A DNA stretch of 7,438 nt from an uncultured Clostridia bacterium (GCA_937915515.1 CALGIK010000308.1:1-7438); one strand, 5' to 3'. Positions 1-6,801 are shown, counted from the stretch's first letter. Notes: generated by a model not told the origin, from the letters alone. Made by a program: numbers and translations.

Positions 1-1
1 A

Positions 2-703
2 AATATTACGGCTTCGTCTCAATCAAATTTTAATGCGCAATCTAATCAAAGCATGCCCGTTAACGCTAATACCTATCAGCAAATTCAAACTGATAATGTT
101 GCGGCGTCAGATACTGCCGTAAACATAAACCCCCGCCGTAAAGCCAGAGCAATTATAGGCAGTCAGTTTTCACTTATCCTTACACTCTGCTTTGTATATG
201 TACTTATCGGGTGGGAAAGGATAGTGCCGATAAATTGGTATTCTTGGGGCATTTTTTCCTTTTTGCCCATTTACAACAACGGAGGCACTGTTTATACGAC
301 GGGATTAAAAATCATCACAGACATAATAAACAGCATTTTTGCAGGCTCGCTGTTTACAATGCCCCTTTACTTATGGGTATTTGGCGTGCTTATGCTTTTG
401 ATTTTGCTTACAGTCTTTGTTTCGTTTATAGGCAATCTCATACGCTTATTTACTGCCCGATGCGCTAAAAGGGCTACCTGGTGGTATTTTGTTTTATCGT
501 TAATAAGCGGCATTATCCTGTTTATCTTTTATATGGCGACAAAAAATGTTTTCTTAAAAGACTTATTATTCGGCGCTTCGCCCATGGTAACGGGCTACGG
601 TTATATGTTATACATAATACCCTGTTTCTATATGTTTATGTTTTTGCTGTCGTTAATTTTTAAAACAACAAAGCCAAAAAACATTATGGATATTCGGCGC
701 TGA
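2..703 (+). CDS. Multi-pass membrane protein of unknown function, 5'-partial
   Basis: I do not recognise this protein. The frame is open to the left edge (233 visible residues plus TGA). An ATG at 53 is in frame, but no ribosome binding site precedes it. The upstream in-frame residues are Asn/Gln/Ser-rich, like those just after the ATG, so the real start most likely lies outside the window. Counted from the ATG at 53, residues 1-30 are polar and probably disordered, ending in a basic patch (RRKAR). Hydrophobic segments follow at about 37-54, 102-127, 142-161 and 183-203, giving roughly four membrane helices. The region at 60-100 is less hydrophobic, with aromatic and Gly/Asn-rich stretches, and is probably a loop. 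The C-terminus is short and basic (KTTKPK...IRR). A polar low-complexity head before a small helical bundle is common in uncharacterised Bacillota membrane proteins, some of which begin with a zinc ribbon; that part is not visible here. The next gene, alaS, starts 64 bp downstream on the same strand behind a hairpin, and no functional link is evident. Confidence 0.75.
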   Translation, partial: NITASSQSNFNAQSNQSMPVNANTYQQIQTDNVAASDTAVNINPRRKARAIIGSQFSLILTLCFVYVLIGWERIVPINWYSWGIFSFLPIYNNGGTVYTTGLKIITDIINSIFAGSLFTMPLYLWVFGVLMLLILLTVFVSFIGNLIRLFTARCAKRATWWYFVLSLISGIILFIFYMATKNVFLKDLLFGASPMVTGYGYMLYIIPCFYMFMFLLSLIFKTTKPKNIMDIRR

Positions 704-722
704 CAAAAAATGTTAAAAATCG

Positions 723-748
723 TTTAGACCGAATAACTTCGGTCTAAA
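723..748. terminator. 11-bp hairpin between the membrane-protein gene and alaS
   Basis: The arms 723-733 and 738-748 pair perfectly (TTTAGACCGAA with TTCGGTCTAAA) around a TAAC loop. On the + strand only a broken T-rich run follows (ATTTACTT), so termination of the upstream gene is plausible but not ideal. On the - strand the stem is followed by CGATTTTT. The stem ends 19 bp before the alaS start codon, so it could also influence alaS expression. It is not a T-box: the spacer is far too short. Confidence 0.55.
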
Positions 749-767
749 TTTACTTATAAGAGGAAGT

Positions 768-2561
768 ATGAAAAAAATCACAAGCAAAGATTTAAGAGTT
801 TGTTACCTAAATTTTTTTAAAGAGCGTGGGCATGCAATAATACCCAGCGCCAGCCTTATCCCCGAAAATGACCCAAGCGTACTTTTCACAACTGCAGGTA
901 TGCATCCGCTTATACCGTATCTATTAGGTCAAAAGCATCCTCAAGGCAATAGGCTTGCTGACGTTCAAAAGTGTATCCGCACAGGCGACATCGACGAGGT
1001 GGGCGACAATAGCCACTGCACTTTTTTTGAAATGTTAGGCAATTGGTCACTCGGCGATTATTTTAAAGAGCAATCCATAAAATGGAGTTATGAGTTTTTG
1101 ACTGACCCTAAGTATTTAAACATTGACAAAAACCGCCTTGCGGTAAGCGTTTTTGCCGGCGACGAGGATTGTCCCAAAGATGAGGAAAGCGCTTCTTATT
1201 GGCGTCAGTGCGGGATTAAAAAGGACAAAATTTTTTATTTGCCAAAAAAGAACAATTGGTGGATAGCGGGCAGCACAGGCCCATGCGGTCCCGATACGGA
1301 AATCTTTTTTGATACAGGTAAACCCGCTTGCGGAAAAGACTGCAGTCCTGCTTGCGATTGCGGCAAGTATCTCGAAATATGGAACAATGTTTTTATGCAG
1401 TTTAATAAACAATCCGATGGCACCCTTATCCCATTAGCGCAAAAAAACGTTGATACGGGCATGGGATTAGAGCGTACAGTGTGCGTATTAAACGGAATAA
1501 ACAGCGTTTACGAGACAGACGTATTTTTACCTATAATAAAAAAGCTTGAAGAGTTGAGTAAGCTTAATTATGGCAGCAGTGCTGACGTTACAAAAGCTAT
1601 GCGTATAATTGCCGACCATATTCGAAGCGCCGTTTTTTTGTTGGGCGACAGGGTAGGCGTTACTCCGTCAAATGTCGACCAAGGCTATGTACTCCGCAGA
1701 CTTATCCGCCGCGCAGTGCGTTACTCAAACTTCTTAGGGCTAAGTAAAGGCGACTTGATTAAAATTGCCGCTTTATTTATTGAAATATACAAGGACGTAT
1801 ATACCGAGTTGGACGACAACCAAAACAAAATTATTGAGGAATTAAACAAGGAAGAAGAAAAATTTTTAAACACGTTAATTTCGGGCGAAAAAGAGTTTTT
1901 ACGTGTTGTAAATAAACTTGAAGGCTCCCTAATTGACGGCACAACAGCATTCCGTCTTTACGACACTTACGGTTTTCCGCTCGAAATGACCAAGGAATTG
2001 GCAAAGGAAAGAGGTTTAAGCGTAGACGAAAAAGGTTTTAACGAAAAATTTGCTGAGCACCAAAAACTAAGCCAAGACACAAGCGGTCAGCGTTTTAAAG
2101 GGGGATTAGCAGACAGCGGACAAGCCACAACTTTACTTCACACCGCGACGCACCTTTTGCAGGCAAGCTTGCGTAAAGTTTTGGGTGACGAGGTTGCGCA
2201 AAAGGGAAGCAATATAAATCCCGAAAGATTGCGTTTTGACTTTTCCTTCCACCGTCCTATGACGCAAGAGGAAATTAAGAAAACTGAAGAACTGGTTAAC
2301 CAAGCAATAAAAGACAGCATACCTGTAGTGTGCGAAGAGATATCGATAGACGAAGCACGCAAAAAAGGTGCGATAGGGCTTTTTGCAGACAAATACGGAC
2401 AGACAGTCAAAGTATACACGATAGGCGGCGTATCAATGGAAATGTGCGGCGGTCCGCACGCCGCCAACACAAATGAGTTAGGCCGTTTTGTAATAACGAA
2501 GGAACAGTCCAGCAGCAGCGGCATCAGACGCATCAAAGCGGAGCTTATAAGAGAAGAATAA
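768..2561 (+). CDS. alaS: Alanine--tRNA ligase, compact form lacking beta-barrel and C-Ala domains
   Basis: This cytoplasmic class II synthetase attaches alanine to tRNA-Ala and hydrolyses mischarged Ser/Gly-tRNA-Ala. Residues 1-250 form the catalytic core, with SASLIPENDPSVLFTTAGM near motif 1, R71 and CTFFEMLGNWSLGDYF (84-99) at motif 2, TGPCGPDTEIFFD (170-182), and GMGLER (231-236) at motif 3. Residues 270-430 are the tRNA-recognition region. N302 (PSNVDQGYVLRR) and D399 (LYDTYGFP) align with E. coli N303 and D400, which read the G3:U70 pair. Residues 455-597 are the editing domain with the zinc/active-site set H458, H462, C560 and H564. The protein has 597 residues against about 876 in E. 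coli. The chain passes almost directly from the helical domain to the editing domain, so the beta-barrel linker is missing, and it stops at RRIKAELIREE without DHHA1/C-Ala. Four cysteines at 188-198 form CX3CX3CXC, a possible extra metal site. The start is supported by AAGAGGAAG (758-766), although its spacing to the ATG is short. Identification is certain; the shortened architecture looks native because the frame is intact. Confidence 0.97.
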   Translation: MKKITSKDLRVCYLNFFKERGHAIIPSASLIPENDPSVLFTTAGMHPLIPYLLGQKHPQGNRLADVQKCIRTGDIDEVGDNSHCTFFEMLGNWSLGDYFKEQSIKWSYEFLTDPKYLNIDKNRLAVSVFAGDEDCPKDEESASYWRQCGIKKDKIFYLPKKNNWWIAGSTGPCGPDTEIFFDTGKPACGKDCSPACDCGKYLEIWNNVFMQFNKQSDGTLIPLAQKNVDTGMGLERTVCVLNGINSVYETDVFLPIIKKLEELSKLNYGSSADVTKAMRIIADHIRSAVFLLGDRVGVTPSNVDQGYVLRRLIRRAVRYSNFLGLSKGDLIKIAALFIEIYKDVYTELDDNQNKIIEELNKEEEKFLNTLISGEKEFLRVVNKLEGSLIDGTTAFRLYDTYGFPLEMTKELAKERGLSVDEKGFNEKFAEHQKLSQDTSGQRFKGGLADSGQATTLLHTATHLLQASLRKVLGDEVAQKGSNINPERLRFDFSFHRPMTQEEIKKTEELVNQAIKDSIPVVCEEISIDEARKKGAIGLFADKYGQTVKVYTIGGVSMEMCGGPHAANTNELGRFVITKEQSSSSGIRRIKAELIREE

Positions 2562-2584
2562 ACTTAATACGGATCACAATAAAG

Positions 2585-2619
2585 CAAAACGGCGGAATAT
2601 CCACCGTTTTGTATTTATT
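2585..2619. terminator. Bidirectional Rho-independent terminator between alaS and the MarR-like gene
   Basis: The arms 2585-2595 and 2601-2611 (CAAAACGGCGG with CCACCGTTTTG) pair except for one internal C-A mismatch, around the loop AATAT. The + strand stem already ends in TTTT and is followed by TATTTATT. On the - strand the stem ends in GTTTTG and is followed by CTTTATTG. It sits 23 bp after the alaS stop and 59 bp beyond the stop of the convergent regulator gene, so it can serve both. Confidence 0.8.
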
Positions 2620-2670
2620 AAATAACCTTATTATGTAGTTTTTTGTTTTTTGTTGATAAATTACAATATG

Positions 2671-3243
2671 TCATATATCTTTAATCAACAACCTTTTTGT
2701 TTTTGAAGTGTCATTTGTATATTCGGGAGAACAAGGAGAGAGCTTTTCTAATAAGATCCCTATTGCTTTTAGATGAGTAAGCATTTCCTGTCTTTCTTCT
2801 TCGGTTAAATATTTTTCGTAAATTGCTTTTGTGACCTCATATGATTTCAAACCGTCAAGAGTCAGATAATAGTTCAATTTATCGGTATACGTTATTTGAA
2901 TTACCTTCCTATCTGTAGGACAAAAATTTCTTTTGACCAAATTGGCTTTTTCGAGTGTATTCACATAATAATGCAAATTTTTAAAATTGATCCCTGTATA
3001 TTTTGCCAGATCTCCCATAGAACAATTGGGATGAATACATATTGCTGTAATAATATTGCGCAAAGCAGGTTTTAGATGCGTAAGGGGATTATCTTTATCT
3101 TCATTCTTTGCAATTTCTAAAAAAATATTAGCCTGTAGAGGTAATATCACTTTATCAATAGCTTTATTTATTTCTACCGTTTGACTTTCCTGTGCTGCTC
3201 TACGTGCTTTTTCTTGTTCTTCTGATAAGATAAAATTTTCCAT
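2671..3243 (-). CDS. MarR-like winged-helix transcriptional regulator
   Basis: This 190-residue protein is a probable dimeric DNA-binding regulator. Residues 1-55 form a charged helical N-terminal extension (EEQEKARRAAQES). Residues 58-72 are the first helix of the winged HTH, and SMGDLAKYTG (75-84) is the positioning helix. NFKNLHYYVNTLEKANLV (86-103) is the recognition helix, followed by a wing with the MarR-typical Asp-Arg pair (PTDRK, 109-113) and LTLDG (127-131). LTEEERQEMLTHLKAIGILLEKL (146-168) resembles the C-terminal dimerisation helix of the MarR family. I chose ATG at 3241-3243 because AAAGGTGG (3249-3256) sits 5 nt upstream of it; a GTG at 3252 lies inside this Shine-Dalgarno sequence and is unlikely to be the start. 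There is no clear ligand-binding or redox motif, although C107 in the wing and C69/C74/C171 are available. The gene diverges from the lipoprotein gene at 3493, which suggests local control. A PadR or other winged-helix assignment is possible but less likely. Confidence 0.8.
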   Translation of the reverse strand: MENFILSEEQEKARRAAQESQTVEINKAIDKVILPLQANIFLEIAKNEDKDNPLTHLKPALRNIITAICIHPNCSMGDLAKYTGINFKNLHYYVNTLEKANLVKRNFCPTDRKVIQITYTDKLNYYLTLDGLKSYEVTKAIYEKYLTEEERQEMLTHLKAIGILLEKLSPCSPEYTNDTSKTKRLLIKDI

Positions 3244-3248
3244 TAATA

Positions 3249-3256
3249 CCACCTTT
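3249..3256 (-). promoter_or_regulatory. Ribosome binding site that decides the MarR-like start
   Basis: AAAGGTGG lies 5 nt before the ATG at 3243 on the - strand. It contains the in-frame GTG at 3250-3252, so initiation at that GTG would leave the gene without its own binding site. Confidence 0.8.
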
Positions 3257-3272
3257 TTATCATTACATAAGT

Positions 3273-3301
3273 ATTTTGCACTAAATAACCAAATCCGTCA
3301 A
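3273..3301 (-). promoter_or_regulatory. Possible sigma-A promoter of the MarR-like gene
   Basis: On the - strand, TTGACG (3296-3301) is followed by a 17-bp spacer and CAAAAT (3273-3278), which matches four of six consensus -10 bases. Transcription would start near 3266, giving a short leader with the Shine-Dalgarno sequence. The -10 is imperfect, so this is tentative. Confidence 0.4.
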
Positions 3302-3343
3302 ATAAATAAGTAAAATTTAACTGAAATAATTTTGAAAAATTAA

Positions 3344-3361
3344 TTGACTTTGAATAGTCAA
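3344..3361. promoter_or_regulatory. Putative operator palindrome TTGACT-N6-AGTCAA
   Basis: This is a perfect 6-6-6 inverted repeat with arms 3344-3349 and 3356-3361. Its left arm is exactly the -35 hexamer of the lipoprotein promoter, and its right arm reaches into the spacer. The size (18 bp, one helical turn between half-sites) fits a site for a dimeric winged-helix protein. The candidate binder is the divergent MarR-like regulator. The palindrome is visible; its role is inferred. Confidence 0.55.
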
Positions 3362-3372
3362 AAGCGTATAAT
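3344..3372 (+). promoter_or_regulatory. Sigma-A promoter of the lipoprotein gene
   Basis: TTGACT (3344-3349), a 17-bp spacer and TATAAT (3367-3372) form a near-perfect vegetative promoter, the strongest visible in the window. The start site would be near 3379, leaving a leader of about 114 nt before the ATG at 3493. Such a strong core promoter with an overlapping palindrome suggests repression as the mode of control. Confidence 0.8.
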
Positions 3373-3378
3373 GCCCTT

Positions 3379-3492
3379 AGGAATGCGATTATCGTAATTT
3401 TACGAATGACACAATTAAATAGCGTACTCAATGGTATCAGCTAATAATTGCAGATAGCGTATTAATCGATATTAGCATAAAAAGGAGAAAAT
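3379..3492 (+). promoter_or_regulatory. Leader of the lipoprotein mRNA
   Basis: This is the inferred 114-nt untranslated leader. It has a small hairpin (TCGTA 3392-3396 with TACGA 3401-3405). A 7-bp pairing, GCTAATA (3440-3446) with TATTAGC (3470-3476), ends 4 nt before the Shine-Dalgarno sequence AAAGGAG (3481-3487). The octamer ATAGCGTA occurs twice (3419-3426 and 3454-3461). I recognise no known riboswitch. The ribosome binding site is strong and spaced 5 nt from the ATG. Confidence 0.4.
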
Positions 3493-6400
3493 ATGAAAAA
3501 ACTAAGCAAATTTTTGATTCTGATTTTTGCTATCAGTGTTGCGGTGATTTGTTTTGTCGGCTGCTCAAAAGCGGCAATCGTTAGTTTTAGTGTTAACGGT
3601 ACGACAATGGCGACAGTTACGGCGAGCAAAGAGGGCAAAATATGCGAACCTAAAATCCTGACTGCAGAAGGTGTCGAAATCGAAGGTTGGTATTTTAATG
3701 ATACCTTCGACAGTGAAAAATTCGTTTTTTCTACTGGTACAGTCACGGAAAACACAATATTATATGCTAAGGTTATCAGCCTTAATTATACAGTAACGTA
3801 CAATTTAGGTTATGTGGCTGAAAATATGCCCGTTGTTCCTACGCAAGAAAGTGTTAATCTAAACGGTACGTTTAACACAGCAACACCGCCCGATAGGGAA
3901 GGATATGTGTTTATGGGTTGGACAGATGAAACAGGCACATATTTACCAAGTGCAACATATACGGTAAGCGGAGCTAGTAACGTATTGTTAGTAGCCACAT
4001 GGGAATATATGGAAGTATCCGTAAGTTTCTATGATGATGTTGGCTTTTTATACTCGGATACCGTGCCATATAATAGTGATTACATAGCACCCGATGCGCC
4101 TCATACATATAATTGGTGCTTTACGCAAAACGGCTGGGATGACAGTCTTAAAAATATAATCGAAGACAGGGTATATAACGCCGTTTACGAGTATGTACCT
4201 GCGAGCGAAGATTTATTTAATTTCGAATTAAACGAAGCTGAAGACGGCTACATAATCAGCGGTAATTTTAGAAAAAATTACCCTCAAAAAACAGCTTTGC
4301 CAAACTTTTATAACGATTTGCCTGTTGTAGAAATAGCCAACGAAGGCTTTATGGGCGAAGTCTGGAGAAGCTATAATTACAGCGAAATTTACATTCCCCG
4401 CAGCATAAAACGTATAGGAAGTGATGCATTCGCTAATAATTTCGGATTATCCAAAGTTATCTTAGCAGAAGGTGTGGAAAGTATAAGCGATTGCGCATTT
4501 CAGCGTTGCGTAAGCTTGACGGAGCTTATATTACCTGCATCCTTAAAACAGATAGGATATTTTGTTTTTGACATCAGCGATGTAAGTGGCAATATACAGA
4601 TTTTGCATATCATCTTAAACGAGCAAAATGAAGACTTTGTAATGCATGACGATACCGCGATGTATACAACTGACAATGCTCTTGTTTGGGTAAGAAGGGA
4701 TGTTACCGAATTTACGGTTGCTGAAAATGTAACCGAACTTTATCCCGATGTATTTGCCGCAAATATGGCATTAACAACCGTTACCATAGATACAGATTGT
4801 GATTTGACTGCTTCGCTGTTTTGGAATTGCGAAAATTTGACTTCAGTCACTATAAACGGCGTGATAGAAAGAATAGCAGGCTGCGATGAAGAGATAGAAA
4901 GTCTTACCGGCGGAAGCGGTGAAATGCCTATTGTAAGTGCTTTTGAAGGGTGTAGTACATTAACGGAACTAAACTTTAAAACCGGCTTAAAACATATAGG
5001 TAAAGCGGCTTTTCAGCATGTCCAAGGACTGATAAGTTTGACTATTCCTAATACTGTCGAATTTATAGGTGAGGCGGCAATAGAGCAGAGTTCTAAATCT
5101 AATTTTGCAAGTCTTACTATGACGGGCGCAACAACAACTTTAAACGGAAAATATACAATAGAGCAAAATTGCCTGATAGAAAATAACGAAAACGGCAAAA
5201 AGCTTATAGTATATGCGCAAAAAAGCAATTTAACAAGCTTTACCGTACCCAACGGCGTAACGGAACTTGAGGTTTTCGCTTTCAGACGTATGAGCGTTAC
5301 TGAAGAAATTATCCTCTGTGAAGGCATTACAAAAATACCGTATTACTGTTTCAGCGTAGCCAGTAGTCTAAAAAGGATAGTTCTTCCCGACAGTCTTATA
5401 ACTATCGAAAGTAAAATTGAAAATAATCCTGATGAAGCTATCGTATACGGAAATTCTTCTTTTTACGGTGAAATGGGTCCTTTTAATTACTGCCGAGCAC
5501 TTGAAGAAGTAGTGATAAGCGAAAACAGCAATTTAGAGAGTATAGGCGTTAATGCATTTTGGGAAATAGCGGTTGAAACTTTCTTTATCCCAAAATCAAT
5601 GACTACGCTCGAACAAGCCTGGCTAAAGAGTGAAAAATTATTGAGTATTACGGTAGATCCATTAAACGATTATTTCTGTTCCGAAAACGGTGTACTTTTC
5701 GATATTGAAAAAACTCTACTATATAACTATCCTACCGCAAGCTTTGATACTAGCTATACCACACCCGATACTCTTAAAGAAATCGGAGAAAAATCTTTTC
5801 AGACTAATCAATATCTGGAAAATTTAATATGCAACGAAGGACTTGAAGTATTCGGATTTAATGCGTTCGGCGGAGCAAAAGCATTGAAAACTGTAAATAT
5901 TCCTTCTACTGTGACAACACTGTGCGGTCAGTTGTTTTACAACGTGCAGACCTTGACGGACATTACCTTTGAAGGTGATACGCCTCCCGTTTTTGACGAT
6001 GAAGGGCACTTTGGATATTTTGTACCCGGCGTAGGAATGGGGCAAATGGATGGCATAGTATTTCACGTTAATCCAGACAAATATGTTGATTATTATAAAG
6101 CTATGAGCGAATACGGTTATCAGGGATATTTAACAGATATTCAAGGCGTGTCTACAACTACATTCAAATTTGTATCTAACGGCGGCAGCACCGTGAAAGA
6201 TATAGTTGCAGTTTTATTAGAGGTTTTGCCTTCGGTTGCATGGCAGGGAGAAGGGACAAAATATTTTGCCGGCTGGTATACAGACACCGAAGCTAACGGA
6301 TGGGGCAACAAAGCAAATGCACCTTTTTTTAATGAGACAGAAAGTATTACTGTGACTTTATATGCAAAATGGAGCGATACTCCTTTAGCGGATGGACTAA

Positions 6401-6693
6401 GCTTTGCTTCGGCTTATACTATTACAACAGAACCTGACAGGGTTATTGAGTTGACAGAAGACTGCAAGCTTTATTTCACATTTACGCCAACTCAATCGGG
6501 CAATTACAATGTTGGGTGGTTAGACTCCTGCATTTACGATATCAGCGCAACCGCTTATACCGCACCTGTCGAATCATTTGCTAACATGAAATTTGATAAT
6601 TATTTTGAAGCGGGAGTAACGTATTATATAACATTAGAGTTAGGAGTTTTAAATCCGGGTCAAATGCAATTCTATATGGAATTACAGGGTTAA
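3493..6693 (+). CDS. BspA-like leucine-rich-repeat surface lipoprotein with InlB-type repeats
   Basis: This is a 1066-residue exported protein. Residues 1-23 form a type II signal peptide (MKKLSK, hydrophobic core, FVGC), giving a lipidated C24 and membrane anchoring. Residues 26-235 hold about three beta-rich units of the Listeria/Bacteroides repeat (InlB B-repeat/Flg_new) kind, with GWYFND, LYAKV, GYVFMGWTDETG and LLVATW. Residues about 280-830 carry some sixteen BspA-type LRRs of roughly 23 residues, pattern IPxSxxxIGxxAFxxxxxLxxV (examples at 299-321, 493-515, 799-821). Three beta-hairpin islands interrupt them, near 383-421, 551-597 and 727-769, the clearest being ENGVLFD...LLYNYP. Residues 890-961 are another B-repeat (FAGWYTDTEANGW, LYAKWSD). 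Residues 965-1066 are an unassigned beta domain (YFTFTPTQSGNYNVGW) resembling carbohydrate-binding or pre-peptidase C-terminal folds. There is no LPXTG, catalytic motif or C-terminal membrane helix. Family members bind host or microbial surfaces; the ligand here is unknown. AAAGGAG at 3481-3487 fixes the start. The divergent MarR-like gene and the overlapping operator-like palindrome suggest regulated expression. Confidence 0.9.
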   Translation: MKKLSKFLILIFAISVAVICFVGCSKAAIVSFSVNGTTMATVTASKEGKICEPKILTAEGVEIEGWYFNDTFDSEKFVFSTGTVTENTILYAKVISLNYTVTYNLGYVAENMPVVPTQESVNLNGTFNTATPPDREGYVFMGWTDETGTYLPSATYTVSGASNVLLVATWEYMEVSVSFYDDVGFLYSDTVPYNSDYIAPDAPHTYNWCFTQNGWDDSLKNIIEDRVYNAVYEYVPASEDLFNFELNEAEDGYIISGNFRKNYPQKTALPNFYNDLPVVEIANEGFMGEVWRSYNYSEIYIPRSIKRIGSDAFANNFGLSKVILAEGVESISDCAFQRCVSLTELILPASLKQIGYFVFDISDVSGNIQILHIILNEQNEDFVMHDDTAMYTTDNALVWVRRDVTEFTVAENVTELYPDVFAANMALTTVTIDTDCDLTASLFWNCENLTSVTINGVIERIAGCDEEIESLTGGSGEMPIVSAFEGCSTLTELNFKTGLKHIGKAAFQHVQGLISLTIPNTVEFIGEAAIEQSSKSNFASLTMTGATTTLNGKYTIEQNCLIENNENGKKLIVYAQKSNLTSFTVPNGVTELEVFAFRRMSVTEEIILCEGITKIPYYCFSVASSLKRIVLPDSLITIESKIENNPDEAIVYGNSSFYGEMGPFNYCRALEEVVISENSNLESIGVNAFWEIAVETFFIPKSMTTLEQAWLKSEKLLSITVDPLNDYFCSENGVLFDIEKTLLYNYPTASFDTSYTTPDTLKEIGEKSFQTNQYLENLICNEGLEVFGFNAFGGAKALKTVNIPSTVTTLCGQLFYNVQTLTDITFEGDTPPVFDDEGHFGYFVPGVGMGQMDGIVFHVNPDKYVDYYKAMSEYGYQGYLTDIQGVSTTTFKFVSNGGSTVKDIVAVLLEVLPSVAWQGEGTKYFAGWYTDTEANGWGNKANAPFFNETESITVTLYAKWSDTPLADGLSFASAYTITTEPDRVIELTEDCKLYFTFTPTQSGNYNVGWLDSCIYDISATAYTAPVESFANMKFDNYFEAGVTYYITLELGVLNPGQMQFYMELQG

Positions 6694-6751
6694 GTAATAG
6701 ACAGTTAAATATCTCATTTTAATCTTATATCTTAATAAATAATCATTTCTA

Positions 6752-6801
6752 TACCTTTAATAACAACTGCTGCATTCTTGCCGCAGTTGTTATTAAAGGT
6801 A
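6752..6801. repeat. Perfect 19-bp inverted repeat downstream of the lipoprotein gene
   Basis: The arms 6752-6770 and 6783-6801 are perfectly complementary (TACCTTTAATAACAACTGC with GCAGTTGTTATTAAAGGTA) around a 12-nt loop. On the + strand it is followed by an A run (6801-6807), not T, and on the - strand by ATAGAAATG. Neither direction gives a normal Rho-independent terminator. It may protect the 3' end of the lipoprotein mRNA, end transcription in an unusual way, or be a remnant of a small repeat element. Confidence 0.75.

Noticed and set aside
53..55. ATG at 53 as the start of the first gene
   Set aside because: No Shine-Dalgarno sequence is present, and the frame is open upstream with matching composition; the gene is better treated as 5'-partial.
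700..728. Promoter CTGACA-17-TTTAGA upstream of alaS
   Set aside because: The -10 matches only three of six bases and lies in the hairpin stem; chance is likely in AT-rich DNA.
704..767. T-box riboswitch before alaS
   Set aside because: The gap is too short and contains no conserved T-box sequence or specifier stem.
2138..2536. 132-codon reading frame antisense to alaS
   Set aside because: Its composition is explained by the conserved editing-domain codons on the other strand; no independent start signal.
3250..3252. GTG as start of the MarR-like gene
   Set aside because: It lies within the AAAGGTGG ribosome binding site that serves the ATG at 3243.
3243..3431. 62-codon leftward reading frame in the divergent gap
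   Set aside because: It covers the promoter and palindrome, has no ribosome binding site, and its product resembles no known protein.
3462..3755. 97-codon leftward reading frame over the lipoprotein start
   Set aside because: It is antisense to the signal peptide and first repeat, with no ribosome binding site and no recognisable domain.
6600..6693. Cell-wall sorting signal at the C-terminus of the lipoprotein
   Set aside because: There is no LPXTG-like motif, hydrophobic stretch or basic tail; anchoring is by the N-terminal lipobox cysteine.
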